Shown: positions 11,240 through 21,934 of the stretch, in pieces
How positions within the stretch are numbered: position 1 is the first letter of the stretch
Layout of the letters: each line of letters starts with the position of its first letter
Assembly: GCA_022695795.1 (NCBI GenBank)
Contig: MU404056.1
Span: 558,001 to 622,000 of the forward strand
DNA: 64,000 nt
Reading direction: 5' to 3'
Source of the DNA: Biscogniauxia marginata
Lineage: Eukaryota; Ascomycota; Sordariomycetes; Xylariales; Xylariaceae
Made by a program: the position numbers and the translations under genes
Notes under the pieces: model-generated
The model's input: the letters and a program-made list of their open reading frames with translations, nothing else
The model's database searches: none
Told to the model about the DNA's origin: nothing

Positions 11240-12691
11240 TCACCCCCTCCAGCAGCAGTTATCGTCGTCATCCTCACCGCCCCCCGCATTCTTCCGCATC
11301 CCATCCCGCAGCTCGCCCACTATCCCATCACAGCGCCGCAGCAGCGCGCCCTGCTCGGCGAGTACGCGCTGCTGCTCAGCGAGAACGTGCTGCAGCGCGC
11401 GCACGAGTTCCGCCGCGCGGGCGAGCTTCCGCTGCGTATCTTCGTAGCCCGCCTTTTCTCTCGACACGGCGGTAGCAGCAGCCTCGGTTTTTGCGAAGAA
11501 AGAGGGGGGTGAGACGATGTATCGGGGGAACTTGGCGGTGGCTTCGAGCCATGATAGCGCGCGGACGATCGGGTTCGCGGGCCGCGAGGCGGCGGAGGCG
11601 ACGGCCGGCACGTCGGTCGGGTCGAGCATGCCCGGCTCCTGGGTGTGCGTCGCGGGGCAGAGGGTGTAGATGTTGGGGCGCCCCGGCCAGGAACAGTACA
11701 TGAGACCTGTCATGACGTACTCGGATGGCGTGTCCGACGGTGGCGGCGGCGACGCCGTACTGTCTGTCTTTGTCGTTGGTGCATATGAGGTATCTTTACT
11801 ACTATTTCTACTTCTACTGCTGCTGCTATTGCTGCTGCTGCTGCTTTCAGTAGTCGTAGTTCGAGGAGGAAGAGGAGTAGGCGGAGAAGGGTGGACAGCC
11901 TCAGATGTACATGTAGTGCAGGCAGGTGTGATCAGGACTGTCTTGATAGACGTGGTCGTTACGACGTGCGTATCCGTAGTGGTGACGATGGTCACGATTT
12001 TCGTGACCATGGTCTCCGCCAGGATAGGTGTCGCGAGGAGCAGCGCGTCGGTTTTCGCTGGTGTCGTGGGATCGGATGGCGTCGTATGAGGCAACACCTC
12101 GCGAGCCAGATCTACTCCAAGTTCCGCCGCTTTGAATTTGTCAGCCAGATTGCCCCAAGGATTCATATTCTTGGACAACTGACCTCCGAATGGCACTCCA
12201 GATGCCTCGTACGCTCCCGACAACCCGTTCTTGACCGACGTGAAACGGATATTCTCCATCCAGTCCGGAGGAGCAGGCCGTTCTGTAGTCAAAGTCGAGG
12301 CTGAAACGGGAATGCTGGGCTCGGCTTGGTGCCGTATCGTGTCCGTTGAGAGGCCGTACCAGCCACCTACGAAGCCTATCGTCAGTCTCGTGCCGCACCG
12401 AATGCATAGGTTGGTTCCCATCTCTCACAAATCGCGGCGCCAGCAGCAATAACGATGATAATAATAAAGAGAATGCCTGCGAAGGGGAATGACGCTGGTG
12501 TTATCCTGCGCTTCAGATCTTCAAAGCGAGGGATTAGCATCCCCATTTGTAACTTATTAAATAGACTGGTTGTCGTAAAGCTTACCATTCCATTGATCAC
12601 TCCAGCGTTCGACCCTCAGGGTGAGGTTCGAGTCGACACGAGTAGCTGTCTTGCTCAAGGTAGGCCTTTTCTCAATTGCCGTAGCGTCCAT
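11240..12691 (-). CDS. Unrecognised single-pass membrane protein with Ser/Thr-rich region and C-terminal coiled coil
   Basis: No family recognised. Exons 12691..12586, 12518..12429 and 12366..11240 join in frame over introns of 67 and 62 bases and give 440 residues. Intron 1 uses the acceptor TTTGAAG because a nearby CGCAG would create an immediate stop; intron 2 uses donor GTGAGA and CTGAC. Residues about 45-67 (FPFAGILFIIIIVIAAGAAI) are a clear membrane span preceded by KRR, suggesting an inside N terminus. The middle has TTT and Ser-rich stretches (a CTG/TCG repeat) and VTKIVTIVTTTDTHVVTTTS, like glycosylated wall-facing proteins. The last 80 residues (YEDTQRKLARAAELVRAL, HVLAEQQRVLAEQGALLRR) look like an amphipathic coiled coil. 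An in-frame ATG at 12919 would add 76 residues; which start is used is unclear. Confidence 0.7.
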
Positions 12692-13539
12692 AGTGATATT
12701 TGGAGAAGGCGGAGTGTTCGGTCGTCTTGGGACGCGAATGACTTGCTGGTGCCGAAATAGGACTTGGCGGCCTGGAATTCTGGTCTTGAGTGAGAATGGT
12801 AGGAGTAGCGATTGAGGTAAGTCCCGTCGTTCGTCCTCTAGGTCATGCCCATGGTAGCGTATAGGTGGTGGGCGAAGGGGGTTATTGATATTGCGCGTGT
12901 TGTTTTGTTGCAGCATCAACGCGCGCGCGCTCTAATGCGAGGCAGACAAGTTGACAAAATTTCTTAAGTACCTAGAACAAAAAGAATATCATTAAAAATG
13001 GAATGTTGTTCATGCATGTTCGGCTTGCTTAGTATTAAGTAAGAGGTAGACAATGGGAAACTCAGGATTGTTAGGGCAACGTTGATGAATAATAGGGGTG
13101 CTGGGGTGGTGGTGGATTAGAGATGGGCCAGAGTTCTGAAGAATGCCTCAGATTTAACCTGCTAGTTACCAGGAGATGAAGTAGGAATGAGTTACCTTGG
13201 TGAAAGGGGGAAAGAAGGTATGAGTACCTATAGATATTTAGTTAGTAAGGGTCTTTCCTAGGATAAATCGAATGTCTGGGTATATAGTCACACGCTCAAT
13301 GTACAGATTCAATGTGAAAAATGTAATATGTAGGTGTTTTAGTCATTATAACTTGATACAGAACTTCGGATCGCAAATCATGATACGCGGGTTTATATGT
13401 GTCGTCATATGCTACCTTGAACAACGCCGTTTGCTGAATCTTGATTATGCAGCGCCGTTTACGCTCCCCAAATGCATGCCTTCATATCATGGTGGCCTGG
13501 GAATCATTTATACAATATTCGCTGCTCCATTCCCATACT
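12692..13539. other. Intergenic, or partly upstream exon of the membrane protein
   Basis: The part 12692-12919 stays open in frame with the membrane protein and may be its N terminus or 5' leader. The remainder, to the AP-2 alpha stop codon, is AT-rich with TAGGTA-type elements and no gene. Confidence 0.5.
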
Positions 13540-16500
13540 TTATGTTACCATAATATTACTGAACGTCTCTGATATATCCCTCCTTGTCGGACCTTCCCGT
13601 AATTCCGGCGTCGTTGACATGCCCGCCGATATCCTCTCTTCCATCAGCTTCATGAGCACAGGGGGTACGCTTTCGTCGGTTGCCCGGATCGTAAGCCGAA
13701 CCATCTGTGACTAGTTAGCATCGAACTTCTACAAAGAGCTAGCTGTGGCAAGTATTACCTGTGACGGATAATTCGGCTCCAGCCTCATCAGGCAGCCAAA
13801 CTTGCCCCCCTCAGCGGTATGGAGAACACTGGCACCGACAAAGTTTTTACTGTTTGGATCAACCCCTTCCAAAACCCCCCATCGAAGTCCCGCAATAGTC
13901 TTCCGAACGAAGCTTTCGTTGATTTCCCGAGAACCTTTCCCTCTCGCGAGGCCGATGATCTGTTGAGCCTCACGTGGCGCACCACCAATCTGCTTCCATC
14001 TCTTAAAGAAGTCTTCTGCGGTGAGTTCTGCGGGATCCATAAACTTGTGTGCTGCAAGCGGCAGCATCAAAGTGAGTGCTTGAAGTGCCCCAGCCAGATA
14101 GCTAATCCTGATCGTGGGGCTCTTAGTGAAGACTTTCTTAGATTCGAACATAATGATCTGTCGCGACTGTCCACCTTGGGTAATGGTACTGTCAGGCAGG
14201 GCTTTGATATCCCAGGTAAGGTTGGGCTTGTCACTCTCATCTAGGTCTAATGTTGTCGTGAACGAGCTTACTGTGGCTGGAGTCTTATTGGTGAAGTATA
14301 ATATGAGGCACGCCATCTGCCCTCTATACTCAGAGCGAATGCCGACTTGAAGCTGCCCGTCTTCAAACAGGACACCATCAGATTTGAGCATTAGTTTCTG
14401 GTAACCAGGCTCCCAGCCAGGAGAAAGGTGCGCCGCGCTGGCCAAGTTGGGTGTCTTCAACATCTTCTCTGGCATCGGTCCTGCGCTCATATCGAGGCCG
14501 GCAAGGTCATTCGTGTGGCCGTTCGCACCGTTCGTAGTGCCGTTCGCAGTGCCGTTAACCGGGCCGCCGGAGCTGACAGTCCTCTTAAGACCCGGATTCT
14601 TAGCCATGTTCAGTTCGTTTGCGTCGGTATTAGCATCTTTGCCACCGACCACCCACGTCCGCTTATCGCTTGTTCCAGCATGCTTTTGATGCAGTCTAGA
14701 CAGTAGTGCAGATTGTCGTTCAGGGAATGGCGGCATCTCATCACAGACCGTTCGTAGCAAATCATCTGTAGGGAGACTTGCCAGCGTCAAATACTCGCAG
14801 GCGCGTTGTTGCAATTCCGAATCCAAGGTATGGCTATAAACCTCGAAAGTTCGAAGGAGATGAGGTTTGATTTCCGGGAATAAGTTAACGAACTTGATGA
14901 ACGAAGACAAAATCATAGCACGTGTAGTAGAGGAACAACCAGGGAGCTTGGCAGATAATGCCATAAACTGCTCGATCGGGCTGCAGCCTTTCTCTTCCGC
15001 GATGAGATGGCCAAATTCACCAAGGACGTATGCTCCGATCTTCACTAGAGTCTCGTGGCAGTGATCATGTTTGACGTGCTGTAAAGTATTCTGAGCGGCA
15101 TAGACTTGCAGCTCCTCGTTGTTGGTGACAATCTGAATGACTCGTTGCCAGACTTCGTCACTAAGATGGTCTCCCGCAACGGCCACTAGGCGTAGCGACA
15201 CATTGATGTACCACTGAATGTCAGTGGCGTATTTTTCTGTGAGAATTGCGATCTTCAAGGCCATCTCCTCTCGAATCGCAAAGTCGGCATTTTGCAGGTA
15301 CTGCAGTAATTCCGCCACGATCGGTCCAGAATTGGTCGAATCGCACATACTATATAGCAGATCAAGACCTTTCCGACGCACACTGATATCGCGGTCCTTG
15401 AGTGATCCGAGGATTACATCCTGGTGTTGTTTGATCGGATCCAAATTCTCAGCTCGCGCCGCCAGATGTGTCATGGCCTCCAAGCCCAGATACCGGACAT
15501 TAGTTTCTCTAGATGTTATGAAGCGGCCCAATCGTGTAGAGATTTGCTTCATAAGGGCATGCTCGGTATCCAGGTGGATGATGAGATTGATAGCTTCAAA
15601 CAACACCGCATTCTGGGCGTTATTTTGTTGCACGTTTTTGTTGTTTTCCATCGCTAAGTTCAATGTTTTCTGCAATGACTCCCGGATCATGTCACGGACA
15701 TGGCTATCCTCTGTATCATTTGTTAGTTAACGGACAGTCGTGGGTCTCTCAGATACGTACCTGAAGGTGGGAAGTATTGGAGCAACCGTAGCAGCTTAAC
15801 CTGTATCCAGGGACACGGGACCTTATAGTACAGATAGTCAGCCGTGTAGTCGCCGTCAACAGTTATCCGTTTTAACCGTGATGCTGCTTTGACGTAGGCA
15901 CCCTTATACTGATCGAGGTTATCCTGCGCTACAGCCATGACCAGAGACGTAACAGACAGCGCGACTCCAAGGTCCGCGTCATCCATCAGGGATATTATTC
16001 GTTCCGCCCATTGCGGCTGGATGATGTCGGGGTGTTTGCGGTATAGACGGAGGAGGGTGAGCGCAGCTTTCTTCTTTACAAACGCCTTCGAGGTCCTATA
16101 TTTTCCATTAGACTCACTGCCGCTATTCATCAGAGCATCGAGACATACGGTGAAATTAGCAGTCTATGGACCTCGGCGCTTAAGGCCTCGCCCATCTCCC
16201 TGCCTCCCACATTGGCGATCGCATGTAAAGCTAGGCAGTTGAACAGTTCGTTGTGGTCTAAGAGATCCTTTCGTATGCTATTGACAACCAGATGCAATAG
16301 CTCGTGCTTCTCGTGCAGGAACAGTGTCATTGCGAGGTATCCGATCTGCTTTTCCGAGTACTTGCTAGCTGAGATGAGGTTGACGGCTTCGAGGTGTCCG
16401 AAATCAACATTCCAGCCGAGGATATAGATATACAATAGCTTTTGCTGGTCAGAACAGCTAGTCATGGCGGAGAATGCGTTTGCACCGTACCTTGCACACA

Positions 16501-16853
16501 TATTTCTTCTTGTGATAGCCATTCAAATTGCCATCTATAGTCAGGTCGGTCAGCACTCTTCCGGACACGGGCCGTCGCGACGGTAGTTTTCGCCGTTCGC
16601 CAAATCATGGACATACCCTTGAACTTTTGCCTGTACGCCCGAGTCGACGAATTAGCATGATTGTTCACGATTACTGTCCCAGGGGCTTAGCGGCTACTGA
16701 CCGAATGTTCGCCAGCTCCTTGTTGATTCTCTTCTCCTCCAGATCTCTGGCTCGCGCATTCCGCAGATCGGCAATGAATTGGACTAGTCCGCGCATGTTC
16801 GAGCTGCTACTACTCGAGCGGCCGAGGAAGCCGGCGGCGGCAGATGAAGCCAT
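13540..16853 (-). CDS. apl3: AP-2 complex subunit alpha (alpha-adaptin)
   Basis: Large subunit of the plasma-membrane clathrin adaptor AP-2, used in endocytosis and, in hyphae, in polar membrane recycling. Seven exons on this strand: 16853..16702, 16630..16617 (only 14 nt), 16534..16491, 16438..16149, 16095..15761, 15710..13759 and 13704..13540; introns are 50-82 bases. The sum is 2952 nt, 983 residues, usual for fungi. The N terminus has [36 protein letters not shown], then [24 protein letters not shown], the phosphoinositide and core region, and the armadillo-like trunk to about residue 620. A low-complexity Asn/Gly/Thr hinge at about 660-690 leads to the ear (about 700-983), with the sandwich and platform subdomains ([27 protein letters not shown]). 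All splice joins preserve family sequence, which makes the model firm. It shares an 873-base upstream region with the NDUFAF5-like gene. Confidence 0.95.
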
Positions 16854-17726
16854 CGTGTGTGTGGACGTGGCCGGCGATACCCCTATTCTTACAACAGCGC
16901 ACTACAATCTCTTTATTTGCGTAACACCCGCCACTCTCTTCAAAGGTATATGACGTTTTCCGGTCGCTCTCTGGGCGCATAAAGTGTATTCCGTTCGATA
17001 CCAAAGATTCCAGGGAGCGCGCTCAGGTTGCGGCTCTCATGGTAGTCCAGGTCAGTCTATCAACATGGTCTCGTCTCACGTAGTACCGGGATTGGTCGCA
17101 AACTCGCCCCGGCCGGAGAAGTCGTCGGATCGGAGGTTTAGCACGCGACTATGCAGCAAATGGGATTGATCGGGCGGACGTGGCACAGCATTCAAGGGAC
17201 TGCGAGGCGGAATGCAGGAGAGAAAATCAAGAAGCCGAATTGGCAGCCTCCAATGTCTCAAAAAGCCCCGGGCAGCGAAGGAGGAGCAACAAGTCCGTTC
17301 AGGGATTCCTATTTGATTACAGAGACTCTAAAGTGGTAGAATGCTAATAAAGCTCCGTGCGCGCCGAGACCCGCCCTGCAGCTGATAGGCACCTGACTTG
17401 CTCAGCAAGGACCACCTGCATGTGGCTTGATCCGGGCATATGCAACTTGGAAGCCTTCGAACCTTAGTAATACCCGGGCCATGGAAGCACAGGCCAATTA
17501 TCTTATTACCTAATCCAACAGATTGGATTGTTACTAACGTCACGACCCACAACATCACAGCTCCAGCTCCGGCTCCAGCTTCAGCTATCTTAGAGACCGT
17601 ACCAACCTAGCTCCGTCGGCTTGCAGCTAGGTTAGGTCAACTATTCTTCGTGTGGGTGCCAACCTACGACATTGCCACACCTATGAGCGACCAGAATGGA
17701 AACAGCACCCAATTGATCTGGGAGAA
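16854..17726. promoter_or_regulatory. Divergent promoter region of AP-2 alpha and NDUFAF5-like genes
   Basis: 873 bases between two divergent start codons, so both promoters must lie here. The right part has CT-rich and repeated CAGCTCCAG/CCGGCTCCAG units near 17555-17580. No distinct TATA box was seen on either side, which suits housekeeping genes. Confidence 0.5.
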
Positions 17727-18992
17727 ATGCATTGCGCTCTCCAGAAGACGACCCCGCTATGGCGACAAGTCCCTAAAGTCGGGGTAATATTCCCCTCCTC
17801 CTCCTCTTCATCTTCGTCTTTGTCTTCCTCCTCCGTGCATCACCTACTACCGTCACGATTATCACCAAGTCGAGCCTACGCCGTCCAGGCCGCTGCGCCG
17901 CCCACCCACCAGGTCTTCAATCGACACACGAAATGGCTACAAAGGGAGCGTGCGGCGGCCGACATCGAGGGCAGCCGAGTGGCCGACTATCTGAAAGATG
18001 AGGTCGCCATGCGCTTGTGCCAGAGGTTGTTGGTAAGAGCCTTCTTTCATTCCGACCACTCATATTGCCCTTCAGCGCTCGAGGAATAGAATAGAAAAGT
18101 CCCAGTAAAACGTAAAAGAACTAGTTATAGAAGCTAAGCCGGGAGCCCCCTACTTTTCACACAGGACATCAAGCGGCACTTCCCCTCCGTCCTCGACCTC
18201 GGTGCCAACTCGTGCAACATCGCGCGCGCCCTGACACACCCGAACCCAGACCCCTCGGACCCGAGCGGAGCCGGCAGCGCGCCCCTCGCCTCACGTATCG
18301 GGCACCTACTCGCCGTGGACTCGTCAGCGGCTCTCCTGCACCGGGATGCAGACCTTGCGTTCAACGATTCCATCGCGCTGACACGCGAGGTGCTCGCCGA
18401 CGAGGAGACAACACTGCCCTACGCGACCGACACCTTTGACCTGGTGCTGAGCTCGCTAAGCATGCACTGGATCAACGACCTGCCTGGGGTGCTGGCGCAG
18501 ATCAACCGCGTCCTGAAGCCCGACTGCGCCTTCATCGGTGCCATGTTCGGTGGGGACACGCTCTTCGAGCTGCGCACGTCGCTGCAGCTCGCCGAGCAAG
18601 AGCGCCGCGGCGGCATCTCTCTGCACTTGTCCCCCCTCGCCGACGTGCGCGACGTCGGCGGTCTGCTGCAGCGTGCCGGCTTCAAGATGCTCACGGTCGA
18701 TGTCGACGACATCATCGTCGACTTCCCCGACAGCTTCGCCCTGATGCAGGACCTACAGGCTATGGGCGAGGGCAATGCCGTGCTCGGTCGTGAGATGGGG
18801 CCCATCCAGCGCGACGTCCTGCTTGCCACCGACGCTATATACCGCGCCCTGCACGGCAACGAGGACGGTAGCATCCCCGCCACATTCCGCACCATCTACA
18901 TGATCGGTTGGAAGGAGTCCGCGGACCAGGCGACGCCCCTGCCCAGGGGTAGCGGCGAGGTAAACTTGAAGGATATCCTCGAGAAGAAGTAA
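17727..18992 (+). CDS. Mitochondrial NDUFAF5-like SAM-dependent protein (complex I assembly)
   Basis: Homologue of NDUFAF5, a matrix protein of the class I methyltransferase fold that hydroxylates an arginine of the NDUFS7 subunit during complex I assembly. Exons 17727..18032 and 18165..18992 give 377 residues. The N terminus is Ser-rich and basic (SVHHLLPSRLSPSRAYAVQ), a plausible mitochondrial presequence. The family signature VFNRHTKWLQRERAA leads into VADYLKDEVAMRLCQRLLDI, then motif I as VLDLGANSCNIARAL (111-125), DLVLSSLSMHWINDLPGVL, RVLKPDCAFIGAMFGGDTLFELR, GFKMLTVDVDDI and a C-terminal TFRTIYMIGWKES. Motif I lacks the second Gly of DxGxGxG, and Asn-Ser takes its place. The chosen ATG is the only in-frame one before the presequence; an upstream leader intron cannot be excluded. 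Confidence 0.88.
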
Positions 18993-19544
18993 TAAATACG
19001 TAAAAATAAAATGAAACAAAGCATTCTATCGAAACTAATGAAAGCATGGTTCATGACAGACTCCCTCGATTTTCTTTTTCGTTCAGTGTATGTTTTTCGA
19101 TGTTGTGATATAACACCATTGATTCCTCTCTAGCTAGGTAGGTATTAAGCAGGTACTGAAACTTTTGACAATTTGACAAATCTAGGATGCATATCATCGA
19201 TATCTGTGACCATACTCATACTATATGAATCCCTAGTAGTCAGTTAATCAGTCCAGTCCGCACGTTATCTCAAGAATCCATTCTGGTAATTGTCAATACC
19301 ATTCATACGCGGTTCTTGCACCGCAAGCAGCCACGGGTTGTTCTTCCAGTAGCTTGATAGTGCAGCTCGGCTCTCCCCAAGCCATCTTATGACTTTCGAT
19401 AACAAAACGTTTCCACGTTTTCAACACTTTTACACCCCCTCCCTTTCCCACGAGCATCTATCTATCTATCTTTCCCCAAGCCTGTTAATATTAGACCGTC
19501 AACGCTTCCAAAAATCCTAGTCCCCCCCCCACGCGTTAGTTATC

Positions 19545-19811
19545 ATGAACCCAGTCCCCGAACTCGGCGTCTTCGTCCCGCAGGTGTTCTGTCCCAGCAG
19601 CGGGCCGAACCCGATGGATATGGGCCCGCACTCGGGACGGGGGGCAGTTGGTATAAGCCCGAGTACAAGGCCGAGGCGGGTTCCAGACCCGGTAGCCTTT
19701 GCAAGGCCTCGTCGGTCTTCAGGTGGTGGTGTGTGTCATACGGATGGGGACACCTGTAGGCGCCCCCAAGACCTGTTGGTCATGAGCCAGAATGATATTG
19801 GAGATAGATAA
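19545..19811 (+). CDS. Possible small hypothetical gene (88 codons)
   Basis: The first 30 codons are unusually G/C-ending (CCC, CTC, GTC, TTC, CCG, CAG) and follow a pyrimidine-rich stretch resembling fungal promoters, which is the only support. No domain, signal peptide or membrane span is seen. A donor-like GTATAAG at 19651 suggests that, if real, the gene may be spliced and end elsewhere. It may equally be chance. Confidence 0.22.
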   Translation: MNPVPELGVFVPQVFCPSSGPNPMDMGPHSGRGAVGISPSTRPRRVPDPVAFARPRRSSGGGVCHTDGDTCRRPQDLLVMSQNDIGDR

Positions 19812-20179
19812 TGATGTTAGATTCAAATGGTACCAACGTGTATAGGATGAGAGATGCCTCAGGCAGCAGATTGTGTGTATATAGGTAGGCAGACGATTCC
19901 TGGAGGACCTCATGATTGAACTGAGTCCCTTGAGACCATAGAGAATTATTAGTTGAAATTCGAACTATTGTTCGAAGTCTAACAGCCCTTGTCACAGTGT
20001 GAAGGCGAGATGCCTGAAAGGGGGGGGTTAATTCTTTTTCTAATTTGGCCCGAGCTAATTTCGTACAAACCTGAAAAGTCGAAGGATTCTGGAAGGAAGC
20101 ACTCGCCGCGCCGTCCCCAATGTGTTTAAATCACTTTATACTTCTACCGTTGAGTTGGGACTTCTTAGAGCGTACATGA

Positions 20180-20214
20180 GATGGATGGATGGATGGATGG
20201 ATGGATGGATGGAT
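20180..20214. repeat. GGAT tetranucleotide microsatellite
   Basis: Eight or more perfect GATG units in a row, likely variable in length between strains. Confidence 0.9.
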
Positions 20215-20470
20215 GAACGGGTGTAATGTCACTTGAGAAAAACGGCCTAGACTGGTAAAAGGGGGTAAGTACCTATTTAAGGGGGTTAGGGGTTCGTTCT
20301 CAAGCAGCATTGAAAGAGGTAAAGCCTATGAGCCATGAGAGTAGGTACCAACAATGTAATTTATTTTGCTAGGGTTGATTCTCATCATCGGTTTTCGAAA
20401 ATCTTTTCTTGTCATACATTAATACTATATGCAGCGATCTAGAGAGGCTTGTTAAAATGTATAGACCTTA

Positions 20471-20710
20471 TTAAGAAAATCAATATTGCACTTGTAATAA
20501 TTATTATTATTATTACAATTTTAATTATAATTATTTATATATCTTATAAAGTTATAATGAATTAAATATAAACTTTTATATTTTTTAAATTAAAAACTGT
20601 TTAATATTAATAAATTTATAAATATTTATCTTTTTTATAATTATAAAAAGTTTTATATATTAAATAAGTAGCAAGTATTTTTTAAAGTTGTAAATATCTA
20701 GTAAATATTT
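20471..20710. other. AT-rich island
   Basis: About 240 bases made almost wholly of A and T (ATTATTATT runs, TTTATATAT, AAATTTATAAA), far more than any flank. Such islands in ascomycetes are often RIP-mutated repeat remnants; no coding or repeat identity can be read from it. A promoter-like B-box sequence sits at its right edge on the other strand. Confidence 0.75.
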
Positions 20711-21087
20711 AACTTCACTTTAGAGTCTCGAACTCAAGGCTATATTCTGCAGTACTAGTACCGGCAGCCCTCTTGTTAAAGAGGTTAATCAAGCGGGTCG
20801 AAATAGTCATAAGCAGATAGGGTAGGTATGTTTGGAAGTTGGCTACATACATATCGTAGGAATTCGTCCACTTACTTCCAGCAGGAGGTACATATTGACA
20901 CACCTAACAGAATGCACCTTAAGGTATACACTGTACGCAAGAAAAGGGGTAAGCATCTATGACTCGCAGTCGTCAAAAGAGAAGTCGCTAAAGAGGTGGT
21001 AAGGGGGATCATGAGTTTCTAGTTGTATTTTATGAGGATACCTGGCATAGGTACATTAATCTCTTCGCTTCCATCAATCTGTCTCGT

Positions 21088-21934
21088 CTATACTCTACGC
21101 GAGTCCGTCATACACCGTGCTATGGATCCCAAGCCCGCCACGTCCACGACCTTCTCGTGCCAGCTGAGAAGCACACTCATGGCCGTGCCGGTAGACTCGT
21201 TACCCGCGCCCGGTCTGCCGCCGATCTGGCTGAACCCTCCCGTGGGCTGCGGCGTCAGACCCCGCGTCGGCGTCCGCGCCCCTCCGCCAGCCGCACCTCC
21301 CGACATGCCCTTGTATCTGCGCGGCAGGTCAGCGCCTGGTCTCCTTTAAACAGAGTCAAAGGAGTAGGGGGTTAGTCGGGATACTCGGGGGTACACGTAC
21401 AAGTACTTCATCAATACGTCCAATAGCTCACTTCCACCCTCGGAGCCCTGAATCCGCTGCAGCATGGGCGTCATCTCGCTAGCCTTGATGGATTGCAAGA
21501 CCTCGATGACGGTCTGCAGATGTGCGTCCTGTTTTGACCATGCCAACAAAGCTCGTCAGCAATTTTGAACTGAAACAACAGCCGTCACTCCCCTCCCCCC
21601 CTTTTTCGCCATCCCTCCCGCCTAGATCTACATGTAGACTACCAGGCTGGAACATATCCCATGACACGACATGACATACCTTCGCGCTCTCGCTGCCATT
21701 GTACACTGCGCTCTCCAGGCAGCCTCTCAACGCGCCCTCCGAGTCGCCGCCACGAAGCAGCTGCCTGACCTGCCCGTTGAGCTGCCGCACCTCAGCCTCG
21801 CCGATCTCAGGCAGCGGCGGGTGCAGCGTGGAGATGTCGAAGTTCTGCGACGAGTCGGGGTCTAAGGCGTCGATGTTGATCGTCCGCCAGGCATCGCTGA
21901 GCGTGGCGGAGGTGTGTTGTTGGATGATGGACAT
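21088..21934 (-). CDS. Actin-related protein 2/3 complex subunit 5 (ARPC5, p16-Arc)
   Basis: Smallest subunit of the Arp2/3 complex, which nucleates branched actin at endocytic sites. Exons on this strand 21934..21680, 21528..21401 and 21316..21088 give 203 residues; introns are 151 and 84 bases. Recognised by the N-terminal TLSDAWRTINIDALDPD, LPEIGEAEVRQLNGQVRQLLRGGD, GALRGCLE, the middle QTVIEVLQSIKASEMTPML, LLDVLMKYLYKGM, and the C-terminal SVLLSWHEKVVDVAGLGSI with CMTDSRRV. A Gly/Pro/Thr-rich insert of about 45 residues after KGM separates the last helix, common in filamentous fungal versions. The split codon TT|A at the second splice restores KYLYKGM, supporting the model. In the cell it would act with AP-2, whose alpha subunit lies 4 kb away. 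Confidence 0.94.

Larger units (their letters stand above)
18993..21087. other. Intergenic 2.1 kb with small open frame, tetranucleotide repeat and AT-rich island
   Basis: Between the NDUFAF5-like stop and the ARPC5 stop codon. Contains a possible small gene at 19545, a GGAT repeat at 20180, an AT-rich island at 20471-20710 and TAGGTA-type elements. Nothing else coding is supported. Confidence 0.5.

Noticed and set aside
11890..12304. Plus-strand frames of about 137 codons
   Set aside because: Antisense to the membrane protein exon 3 and without family features.
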